From: an uncultured Eubacteriales bacterium
GTDB lineage: Bacteria > Bacillota > Clostridia > UBA1381
Assembly: GCA_900556575.1 (NCBI GenBank)
Contig: USPO01000011.1
Coordinates: 1 to 15,920 of the forward strand
Direction: 5' to 3'
DNA: 15,920 nucleotides
The notes beneath the pieces are model-generated. The model saw only the letters and a program-made list of their open reading frames with translations. It was not told the origin of the DNA and ran no database searches. Made by a program: the position numbers and the translations under genes. Shown in pieces: positions 6,750 through 13,475 of the stretch (position 1 is the stretch's first letter; every line of letters begins with the position of its first letter).

Positions 6750-6788
6750 GTTGCTTATTTTGATTACATAACGAAAGGTTGATGAAAA

Positions 6789-8043
6789 TTGAGCAGTGTA
6801 ATTAGTGCGGGAGATACGGGATTTATGCTCATCTGTGCGGCATTTGTAATGATAATGACGCCGGGATTGGCATTTTTCTATGGAGGTCTTTCGAGAAGAA
6901 AAAATGTAGTTAATACAATGATGATGTCTATTGCTACAATGGGTCTTGCATCAGTATTATGGATGATTTGCGGTTATTCCTTGTCATTCAGCGGAGGTGA
7001 GGGAGGTTTCCTCGGAAACTTCAAATGGGCATTTTTCAATAATGTTTCCATGAATGAACCGGGACCGTATGCGGATACAATGCTCTATGGAATGCCCATA
7101 GACGATATGGTTCCCACTGTGCTGCATCCCAATGATGTTTGCTATGATAACTCCGGCATTGCTTACAGGTTCAATTGCAGGTCGTATGAAGTTTAAGGCA
7201 ATATTCCTTTTCATTGGATTGTGGTTGTTTGCGGTATATTTTCCTATGGCTCATATGGTATGGGGAAAGGGAATTATCGACAAACTTGGAGCAGTTGACT
7301 TTGCGGGAGGTAATGTAGTGCATATATCATCCGGAATTTCGGCACTGATACTTGCTATTATCCTTGGAAAGAGAAAAGATTTTGGAAAAAATACTATTGT
7401 TCCGCATCATATACCTTTTGTTGTACTTGGTGCATCGCTTTTATGGTTCGGTTGGTTTGGATTTAATGCAGGAAGTTCATTAAAGGCTGATGGTCTTGCG
7501 GTTCATGCCTTACTTACATCAAATACATCTGCTGTTTGTGCAATGCTTTCATGGATGCTTATTGATGTAATAAAAGACGGTAAGCCGACGTTGGTTGGTG
7601 CTTGTACGGGTGCTGTTGCAGGATTGGTTGCAATAACTCCGGGAGCAGGATTTGTTCCAATTTGGGCATCATTTATAATCGGAGCACTTGTCAGCCCTGT
7701 GTGCTACATGGCAATGTCAGTATTAAAGCCAAAGCTTGGAATTGATGATGCACTCGATGCATTTGGATGTCACGGTGTAGGTGGTTTATACGGCTGTATT
7801 GTTACCGGATTATTTGCAGATCCGTCGGTAAACGGAAGAGTAGGTTTATTCTTCGGCAGTGCTGATTTGTTGGTTTCGCAGCTGATAAGCATTGTTATAA
7901 CAGTTGCTTTGGCAGCGATAGGAACTCTTGTTTGTGTGGGGATTGTTAAGATATTTACACCGCTTAGGGTAGATCCTGAGGATGAGGCAAGAGGTATAGA
8001 TGAATGTGAGCATGGAGAAATTGCTTATAATTCATTTCATTAA
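6789..8043 (+). pseudogene. amt: Ammonium transporter Amt, reading frame broken
   Basis: An integral membrane channel for ammonium uptake. Part one (6789-7131) begins at TTG, ten bases after AAAGG, and encodes the first membrane segments with TPGLAFFYGG. Part two, in the +1 frame from 7132, begins MMFAMITPALLTGS and carries the rest. It includes DFAGGNVVHISSG, with the conserved Asp and first pore His, then GASLLWFGWFGFNAGSS, and DAFGCHGVGG with the second pore His. Together the parts give a full-length Amt (about 415 residues) except at the junction. There the segment expected to read like LFxxFQ before MMFA is replaced by a few odd residues. Compared with B. subtilis NrgA from memory, about eight bases are missing, so a single homopolymer slip does not explain it. 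No glnK follows. It could be a true lesion, an assembly fault or, less likely, programmed +1 shifting at CCC-A (7128-7131). Confidence 0.85.
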
Positions 8044-8071
8044 TTTGTGATTGATTATGGTTTTTTTTTTT

Positions 8072-8130
8072 GAAGTCTGTCGGTAAAGGAAGTGGGAAAG
8101 CTTTTATCGGCAGGCTTCTTTGTGTTATTT
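8072..8130 (+). terminator. Long-stem terminator after amt
   Basis: GAAGTCTGTCGGTAAA (8072-8087) pairs with TTTATCGGCAGGCTTC (8103-8118), 16 pairs of which three are G-U, followed by TTTGTGTTATTT. An 11-base T-run (8061-8071) lies just before the stem. Its position, 28 bases after the amt stop, fits termination of amt. Confidence 0.7.
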
Positions 8131-8159
8131 GGGCATGAATAGATTAGAGGTGTACAGTC

Positions 8160-8595
8160 GTGATATACTTCCGACGAAATGTCAATTATCAGAATACCGT
8201 TCAAGCAGCGGCATCCGACGCAGCTTTAATGAACAATGTACATAACAAAACAGGTGCATATTTTGAATTACTTTCTGATATGCTGAGCAGAGAAAACAGA
8301 TCTGTTGACCGTAAGACCAAACAGGTGAGAACATTAGAACGTGAATATGAAAAAAATACACTGATAAACTTAGAATGGTCAACAATCTTGATGAAATATA
8401 CGAAAATCAAGAAAATGTTACGTTTGAAAAGCCCAAACATACAAGAAATGATGGTATGCTCGGGTTTGATAGAGGTAAAGTAAGAGTTAGAGTTGGCGAT
8501 AATGAATATATAGTTGACGCTTTGAGTGGATATAGAGAAGTAGGGGAAAAATGGTTTATGACATTTTAGACATAGATGATATAAAAAAGATGTAG
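8160..8595 (+). pseudogene. Decayed coding fragment, family not recognised
   Basis: The first frame from 8160 encodes a charged helical segment ending LEREYEK. It then continues sensibly only in another frame (KYTDKLRMVNNLDEIY) if one A is added to the A7 run at 8350-8356. That frame runs through KVRVRVGDNEYIVDALSGY to GEKWF. Adding one T to TTT at 8555-8557 then gives YDILDIDDIKKM and a stop at 8593-8595. So two single-base losses restore a continuous frame of about 140 codons. No ribosome site or convincing start is present, so it looks like the 3' part of a larger, perhaps mobile-element or phage-derived gene. I do not recognise the family. Its last bases overlap the 3' end of the minus-strand RNA at 8583-8660. 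Confidence 0.5.
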
Positions 8596-8660
8596 GTGTT
8601 GCCACGAGAGTTTCCTCGCAAAAAGCGATTAACTCAGGCATGGACCAACAACCTACATCT
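8583..8660 (-). ncRNA. Candidate small structured RNA, about 75 nt, family unknown
   Basis: On the minus strand the predicted start (8660) is the first base of a long stem. AGATGTAGGT pairs with ACCTACATCT, and after one bulged U, GTTG pairs with CAAC, giving 14 pairs. Inside, CCA/UGG, GAGUU/AACUC and CGC-UUUUU-GCG stack into a rod with asymmetric internal loops (UGCCU/UCG and AAU/AGGA). The outer stem is followed at once by six U residues (8588-8583, complement of the A-run), a standard intrinsic terminator. A near-consensus promoter lies at 8667-8695. Promoter, fold and terminator are in register, so this looks like a complete small-RNA gene. It is not 6S, SRP, tmRNA or RNase P RNA, nor any riboswitch I can name. 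It could be an antisense or protein-binding RNA, or be left from a mobile element. Confidence 0.65.
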
Positions 8661-8666
8661 AGAAAT

Positions 8667-8695
8667 ATTATACTACAATCGGATGAAAATATCAA
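8667..8695 (-). promoter_or_regulatory. Sigma-A promoter of the small RNA
   Basis: Reading the minus strand, TTGATA (8690-8695) and perfect TATAAT (8667-8672) are separated by exactly 17 bases. The predicted start is at about 8660, the outermost base of the RNA stem. No protein-coding gene lies downstream on this strand before the terminator. Confidence 0.7.
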
Positions 8696-8707
8696 GGGTT
8701 TTAATAA

Positions 8708-8940
8708 AAAAATTTTGACATTAGAAAAAGTCTGAACAATATAACAGATATAGACTCAATAATAGACACCTACTATGACAATGGCATCAATTCCGTCGGG
8801 CTGCTGCAGACATCAATCCCGTCGGATTCTAAAATATTAGATGTGTACACCGATTAACGGACAGTGCAACTATGAGTTATCGGTTGATGTGTATGGAAAG
8901 GCAACATACAATAGAAACGGTGCAGGGGACTCAAGCTTGA
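8708..8940 (+). pseudogene. Second decayed coding fragment, unrecognised
   Basis: An open frame without a start codon (from 8708) reads DSIIDTYYDNGINSVGLLQ and on to SKILDVYTD before a stop at 8855-8857. Adding one C to the CC at 8850-8851 lets it continue as PINGQCNYELSVDVYGKATY and YNRNGAGDSS, so the fragment appears to be one coding segment with a one-base loss. No ribosome site is seen. The boundary on the right is uncertain, because the second frame stays open well past the hairpin at 8942-8983 into pcrA antisense sequence. The family is not recognised. A TTGACA at 8715-8720 has no well-spaced -10. Confidence 0.35.
8785..8825 (+). repeat. Two near-identical 15-bp direct repeats
   Basis: CATCAATTCCGTCGG (8785-8799) and CATCAATCCCGTCGG (8811-8825) differ at one base and are 26 bases apart. 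The period is not a multiple of three, so the copies are read in different frames of the decayed fragment, which suggests a local DNA duplication rather than a protein repeat. Confidence 0.6.
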
Positions 8941-8941
8941 A

Positions 8942-8983
8942 AGTGTATCAAAATAAGTTTCGAACAACTCATTTTGATACACT
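8942..8983 (-). terminator. 18-bp hairpin, probable pcrA terminator
   Basis: AGTGTATCAAAATAAGTT (8942-8959) and AACTCATTTTGATACACT (8966-8983) form an 18-bp stem with a 6-base loop. The one non-matching position is A-C on the plus strand but G-U in minus-strand RNA, which favours use by the minus-strand pcrA transcript ending at 9030. The T-run after it on that strand is short (TTTC). Confidence 0.55.
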
Positions 8984-9029
8984 ATTATATTTAGTTAAAA
9001 CTTTGTTTTGCAACAGTACTTTTAAATTT

Positions 9030-11237
9030 TTATATAATTTCCAATTTTGCATATTCTGCAAGCATGGTTTTAACACCGGCTGTGTCAAAGCTTATTTGAA
9101 GTACTGTTGCGGACTTGTTGCCTTCAGCCTTTATAATTGTTCCCTCACCGAAAATTTTATGCTTAACTCTTGTTCCGGGTACAAGCTGACCTGATGATGT
9201 AGCAGCAGAGGTCTTAGGCTTTGGTTTTCTTGTCTGCATAAAATTCTCATAAAGTCCGCTTCGTTTTGGTCTGTCTGTTACATATTCAAAAATGCTTTGT
9301 TTTTTCGGAGATACATCTTCGATTAATTCTTTAGGAATTTCATTCCAAAATCTTGACGGCTTGCTTGTTTCGGTTTTTCCGTACATAAAACGCTGCTCGG
9401 TTTTTGTTATATACAGCTGTTCTTTTGCACGAGTCATTGCAACATAGCAAAGGCGGCGTTCTTCATCAAGAAGCTCGGGGTCAACAATTGAACGATTTCC
9501 TGGGAAAAGCCTTTCCTCCATTCCAGCGAGAAATACAACAGGGAATTCAAGTCCCTTTGCACTGTGAATTGTCATTAATATGACAGCATCTTCGTTTTCT
9601 TCAAGGTCGTCAACTGCGGCAGAAAGTGTTATATTTTCAAGAAATCCAGCAAGTGATGGTTCAAGGTCGGGATCGTTTTCTGTATCCTCCTCATAATCCT
9701 TGACAACTGTCATAAATTCGTCAAGGTTTTCAAGTCTTGAACGATTTTCGGGAGTATCATCAAGCATTAATGCATTTCGGTATCCGCTTGTTGATTGTAT
9801 AGCATTTACTATTTCAGATATTTTCATGTCTTCCATAGTATCTCGGATATTCAATATTATTTTTGTAAAACTCTCAATTCTTGCTGCGGCAGATTTTAGT
9901 TCTGGATAGTCAGAAGCATTCATAGCAACATCAAACATTGACATATCCTTTTCAAGGGCAATCAAATTAAGCTTTCCTATTGAAGCGGCACCTATTTTTC
10001 TTTTAGGTTCATTTATAACACGGACTAAACTTAAATCATCATTTGGGTTATTAACTAATCTCAAATATGCAAGTATGTCTTTTATTTCCTTGCGGTCATA
10101 AAATCGAAGTCCCGATAGAATTTTATATGGTATATTTGACTCTCTTAATGCAGTTTCTATTGCTCTTGACTGAGCATTTGCTCGATACAATACAGCACAG
10201 TCACAGTATTTTTTCCCTGCTTTATGCTGCTTAGTAATCTCTGAAGCAATAAATTGCCCTTCGCCCTTTTCGTTAAAAGCCGTAAAAGCACGGATTTTTT
10301 CACCTTCACCCTTATCTGACCAGAGATTTTTGCCCATGCGGTTTTTGTTGTTTGCAATAACTGCATTGGCTGCATTTAGAATATTTTCGGTTGAACGATA
10401 GTTTCTGTCAAGTATTACTTTTTTTGCCTCCGGATAATCGTCCTCAAATCCTAAAATGTTTTCGACATTTGCTCCTCTGAATGCATAGATACTTTGGTCA
10501 TCATCGCCTACAACAGCAACATTGTGATGTTTCTGTGCGAGCAGATTTATGAGCAGATATTGTGAATTATCCGTATCTTGATACTCATCAACCATTATGT
10601 ATTTAAATCTTTCCTGATAACGTTCAAGTATGTCAGGATTTTCATTAAATATCTTTACGGTGTGGAAAATGATATCATCAAAATCAAGAGCGTTATTTTT
10701 CTTTAATTTTTTCTGATATAACGCATATATTCGTGCAATATCTTTTAGACTGTAGTCTGCACCGGCAGTATACTCTAATGTAGTCGGTTCATACATCTTA
10801 TTTTTTGCATCACTTATGCGTGAGGCTACATATTTCGGGTCATATTCTTCTGTATCAAAGCCAAGCTCCTTTATACAATCCTTCACAAGAGATTTTACAT
10901 CTGTTGTATCGTATATTGCAAAATCTGAGCCGTAGCCAATAACATCAATGCAGCTGCGGAGAATTTTTACGCAAATAGAATGGAAAGTACCTACCCACAT
11001 GCCCTTTGGTATGCTGCCAATACTTGCCTCTATACGTTCACGCATTTCGTTGGCTGCTTTGTTTGTAAAGGTAATTGCCATAATTTCATAAGGCGGAATA
11101 CCTTTTTCAGTAATCATATATATAATTCGATTTACAATTACAGTTGTTTTTCCGCTTCCTGCTCCGGCTATTATTAGGAGCGGACCGTCAATAGTTGTAA
11201 CAGCTTCAAGCTGTCTGTCATTTAATTTATTTGCCAT
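9030..11237 (-). CDS. pcrA: DNA helicase PcrA/UvrD (superfamily 1A)
   Basis: A 735-residue 3'-5' DNA helicase acting in nucleotide-excision repair, removal of recombination filaments and clearing of blocked forks. Motifs in order: Walker A AGAGSGKT (24-31), Ia ITFTNKAA (55-62), II VDEYQD (216-221), III GDDDQSIYAFRGA (244-256), IV RNYRS (278-282), V TIHSAKGLEF (556-565), VI VAMTRAK (599-605). A flexible basic linker leads to a C-terminal tudor-like module (PGTRVKHKIFGEGTI, then ISFDTAGVKTMLAEYAKLEII). That tail is typical of PcrA and binds RNA polymerase in Bacillus. Length fits the family. The start is preceded by AAAGGG ten bases upstream, and a consensus promoter lies at 11275-11303. It stands alone: ligA, often its partner, is not in the window. 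Confidence 0.97.
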   Translation of the reverse strand: MANKLNDRQLEAVTTIDGPLLIIAGAGSGKTTVIVNRIIYMITEKGIPPYEIMAITFTNKAANEMRERIEASIGSIPKGMWVGTFHSICVKILRSCIDVIGYGSDFAIYDTTDVKSLVKDCIKELGFDTEEYDPKYVASRISDAKNKMYEPTTLEYTAGADYSLKDIARIYALYQKKLKKNNALDFDDIIFHTVKIFNENPDILERYQERFKYIMVDEYQDTDNSQYLLINLLAQKHHNVAVVGDDDQSIYAFRGANVENILGFEDDYPEAKKVILDRNYRSTENILNAANAVIANNKNRMGKNLWSDKGEGEKIRAFTAFNEKGEGQFIASEITKQHKAGKKYCDCAVLYRANAQSRAIETALRESNIPYKILSGLRFYDRKEIKDILAYLRLVNNPNDDLSLVRVINEPKRKIGAASIGKLNLIALEKDMSMFDVAMNASDYPELKSAAARIESFTKIILNIRDTMEDMKISEIVNAIQSTSGYRNALMLDDTPENRSRLENLDEFMTVVKDYEEDTENDPDLEPSLAGFLENITLSAAVDDLEENEDAVILMTIHSAKGLEFPVVFLAGMEERLFPGNRSIVDPELLDEERRLCYVAMTRAKEQLYITKTEQRFMYGKTETSKPSRFWNEIPKELIEDVSPKKQSIFEYVTDRPKRSGLYENFMQTRKPKPKTSAATSSGQLVPGTRVKHKIFGEGTIIKAEGNKSATVLQISFDTAGVKTMLAEYAKLEII

Positions 11238-11274
11238 GTTTATAATTCCCTTTATTCAAAATTTCTCTATTATA

Positions 11275-11303
11275 ATTATATAACGAAAATATAATTTTGT
11301 CAA
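11275..11303 (-). promoter_or_regulatory. Consensus sigma-A promoter of pcrA
   Basis: On the minus strand a perfect TTGACA (11298-11303) and a perfect TATAAT (11275-11280) are spaced by 17 bases. The predicted start is near 11268, about 30 bases before the gene. Confidence 0.8.
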
Positions 11304-11447
11304 GAAACATAGATTTTTAAAAATAATAAAAAATTTCCAAAATGCGCTTAAGGCTTGAAAAAAGCCAAACGGAAAAAGCGGTAATAAAATACGAGGATAA
11401 AAAATTATTTGCGTGAGAAATTATTAATGCAGAAAGGAGGAAGCAAT

Positions 11448-12443
11448 GTGAAGAAAATAACTTCATTGGCTTTTGCTGTAATTTTATTTCAAGGAACGGC
11501 ATATGCGGCAGAGGAATATGTTATCCCGTCGGGGATGAGTGTCGGAATTAAGCTATATACCGATGGTCTGACTGTTGCCGGAGTGGAAAAGCTTACAGAT
11601 AAAAGCGGACAAATTCGCAGTCCTGCGGCAGAAGCGGGGATATGTATGGGAGATATAATATACTCCGCAAACGGTGTAGGGTTAAGCACGATAGAACAGC
11701 TTTATGAGGAAGTCAATAAGAGTCGTGATGGAGTTAGCCTTGAAATACGAAGAGGAAATGAAAATCTGAGTATTAAGGCAAAACCTGTTGTAATGTCTGA
11801 TGATGTATCAAGACTAGGTATCTGGGTAAAAGACAGTACAGCCGGAATAGGTACGCTTACTTATATTAATCCTGAAAGCAGTACCTATGCTGCACTTGGT
11901 CATGGAATTTTAGATAATGATACCGGTAGTATTTTAACCGTTAAATCGGGAAATATACAAAAATGTACTGATTTAACAATAAAGAAAAGTAAAAGAGGAG
12001 AACCCGGAGAAATAGATGCTGTTTTTAACGGAGAAGAACTTGGAGTAATAGGAATAAACAGTATCGCAGGTGTATATGGAAAATTGAATGATAATAATCA
12101 ATGCAACAGAGGAACTCATGTCAAGACAGCGGAAATAAATGAAGTGCATGAGGGCAGAGCATATATAATGACGGATGCTGCAGGCGGAGAAGTCCAATAT
12201 TATGAGGCGGAAATATTAAAGTTGAAGCCGGAGTCGAAAGACACGAAAGGAATGGTGTTTAAGGTAACAGACAGCAGACTTATGGAGCTGTCGGGCGGAA
12301 TAGTAAGAGGTATGAGCGGAGCGCCTATAATACAGGATGATAAGCTGATTGGAGCGGTGACTCATGTATTTGTGAATGACCCATCAAAGGGATATGGAAT
12401 ATTCGTTTGGAATATGCTTGATATGGAAGAAAAATTAAAATAA
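11448..12443 (+). CDS. spoIVB: SpoIVB-type serine peptidase with PDZ domain
   Basis: In sporulating Firmicutes SpoIVB is made in the forespore, exported to the intermembrane space, and cleaves SpoIVFA so that pro-sigma-K is processed. This 331-residue protein begins with a signal-like segment (MKKITSLAFA to about residue 20, TAYA/AEEY). A PDZ domain follows (about 30-112, with SPAAEAGICMGDII), then the S55-type peptidase domain. The triad is H152 (ALGHGI), D275 (VTDSRL) and S290 (GGIVRGMSGAPI), followed by IGAVTHVFVNDPSKGYGI. It is shorter than B. subtilis SpoIVB (about 425) because the N-terminal region is reduced. I chose GTG 11448, seven bases after AAGGAGG; the longer frame from 11409 has no ribosome site. 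It lacks recN and spo0A as neighbours, so it may be a paralogue. No clear sigma-F or sigma-G promoter was seen. Confidence 0.92.
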   Translation: MKKITSLAFAVILFQGTAYAAEEYVIPSGMSVGIKLYTDGLTVAGVEKLTDKSGQIRSPAAEAGICMGDIIYSANGVGLSTIEQLYEEVNKSRDGVSLEIRRGNENLSIKAKPVVMSDDVSRLGIWVKDSTAGIGTLTYINPESSTYAALGHGILDNDTGSILTVKSGNIQKCTDLTIKKSKRGEPGEIDAVFNGEELGVIGINSIAGVYGKLNDNNQCNRGTHVKTAEINEVHEGRAYIMTDAAGGEVQYYEAEILKLKPESKDTKGMVFKVTDSRLMELSGGIVRGMSGAPIIQDDKLIGAVTHVFVNDPSKGYGIFVWNMLDMEEKLK

Positions 12444-12456
12444 AAAAGTGAAATGA

Positions 12457-12504
12457 AAATGAGGGATGCTGAAAAAATCAGATTTAAAGCTCCCTCATTT
12501 TTTT
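12457..12504 (+). terminator. Intrinsic terminator of the SpoIVB-type gene
   Basis: AAATGAGGGA (12457-12466) pairs with TCCCTCATTT (12491-12500). GCT/AGC extends the stem after a bulge, an inner CTGA/TCAG hairpin forms inside, and a T-run follows. It lies 13 bases after the stop. Confidence 0.85.
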
Positions 12505-12527
12505 ATGTGACAATTGTAATAAAATAC

Positions 12528-12556
12528 TTGATTTAATTCCATTGGTATGGTATAAT
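12528..12556 (+). promoter_or_regulatory. Promoter of the zinc-ribbon operon
   Basis: TTGATT (12528-12533), 17 bases, then TATAAT (12551-12556) with an extended -10 TGG just before it. The start site would be near 12563, leaving an unusually long leader of about 120 bases that contains the palindrome at 12581-12598. Confidence 0.75.
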
Positions 12557-12580
12557 AAGTATAAGTAATGCATATGACGT

Positions 12581-12598
12581 ATATAACGTGCGTTATAT
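12581..12598. promoter_or_regulatory. Palindrome ATATAACG-TG-CGTTATAT in the leader (operator candidate)
   Basis: Two perfect 8-base arms around a TG centre, about 20 bases after the predicted start site of the zinc-ribbon operon. The 2-base centre is too short for an RNA loop without opening pairs, so a DNA-binding dimer is the more natural reading. The regulator is unknown. Confidence 0.45.
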
Positions 12599-12685
12599 CG
12601 GGTAAAACGGACATAATAAAAATGCCGGAAAAAGAACGGCTCAGTGAAATATATAATAAATTCCAATAAAGAAAGGGGAATTATC

Positions 12686-13429
12686 ATGGATGAATTATTC
12701 GGAAAAGTAAAGGAACAGGCTTCAAAAGCAAAGGATGAGGCTGTGAAAATTGGAAAGAAGGCTTATGATAAGGCAAATACAGCTCTTTCAGTGGGAAAGC
12801 TTACATTTGCAATAGGTGAAACGGATAGTAAAATAAAGGAAGAATACCGTGAAATCGGTAAGCTTGTGTATGAAAAATATCTTGCAGATGGTAATGCCTG
12901 CAATGAGGATATCAAGTCACGCTGTGAAGTGATAGATGCATTGTTTATTGAAAAAATGTCATTAAAGACAAAGAAAGCAGAGTTGAAAGAGTCTGTAGCT
13001 TGCCCTGAATGCGGAGATTATAACAAGAAGGGAGCAGTGTTCTGCTCAAAATGCGGAGCAAAACTTGAAAATGATGTGAAAGAAGATTATTCTGTTGATA
13101 CAGAGGAAGCCGGTGATGATTCAAATGAAGATTATACTTCATATTTTACCACATCACATAGCAAGTCTGATGAGATAAAAGAAAAGGTTTCAGATGCGGC
13201 TGAGAAGGTTAAGGACGCTATGGAGGATGTAATTCCAGATATAAAGGAAAAGGCAGAGGATGTAGTGGATGCGGCGGCAGACGCGGCAGAAAAGGTTAAG
13301 TATGTTGTTAAGGAAAAGCTTGACGATGATGCACCAGAACTTAAAGAAAAGGCTGCTGTAGTCAAGGATAAAATAGAGGAAAGAGTAAAAAAGGTAATTA
13401 AGATAAAAGCTAAGAAAAACGATGATTAA
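12686..13429 (+). CDS. Zinc-ribbon protein with LEA-like helical tail
   Basis: A 247-residue soluble protein with no signal peptide. Residues 1-100 form a charged helical domain of the kind found in front of bacterial zinc ribbons. Residues 106-127 are a zinc ribbon with C106, C109, C120 and C123 (CPECG, then CSKCGAKL). An acidic Ser/Asp linker follows. The tail (about 160-240) is made of amphipathic helical repeats such as EKVSDAAEKVKDAMEDV and EKAEDVVDAAADAAEKVK, resembling LEA or apolipoprotein-like repeats that lie on membranes or protect proteins in dry states. ATG 12686 follows AAAGGGG at a good distance; an in-frame ATG at 12644 has no such site. It is cotranscribed with the next gene (46-base gap). 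The function is unknown. A stress or membrane-surface role is inference. Confidence 0.85.
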   Translation: MDELFGKVKEQASKAKDEAVKIGKKAYDKANTALSVGKLTFAIGETDSKIKEEYREIGKLVYEKYLADGNACNEDIKSRCEVIDALFIEKMSLKTKKAELKESVACPECGDYNKKGAVFCSKCGAKLENDVKEDYSVDTEEAGDDSNEDYTSYFTTSHSKSDEIKEKVSDAAEKVKDAMEDVIPDIKEKAEDVVDAAADAAEKVKYVVKEKLDDDAPELKEKAAVVKDKIEERVKKVIKIKAKKNDD

Positions 13430-13475
13430 TTTTTAGTTTTATGAATGCTTTTATGAAAGGATTTTTATATAAGAA

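Noticed and set aside
8600..8650. Words resembling RNase P RNA (GAGGAAA, GTCCATGC) in the small RNA
   Set aside because: They are in the wrong order and the element is about 75 bases, far too short for RNase P RNA; the fold is a single rod.
8201..8695. 164-codon minus-strand ORF
   Set aside because: It lies antisense to the repaired coding frame at 8160-8595, has no ribosome site, and its start lies upstream of the small-RNA promoter. The promoter-fold-terminator arrangement explains this strand better.
8841..9194. 117-codon plus-strand ORF
   Set aside because: Only its first part looks coding, as a continuation of the decayed fragment. The rest crosses the 8942-8983 hairpin and runs antisense into pcrA.
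11345..11380. Nested short repeats CGCTT/AAGCG and GGCTT/AAGCC upstream of the SpoIVB-type gene
   Set aside because: The arms are five bases each with no U-run on either strand, and the position between divergent genes does not call for a terminator.
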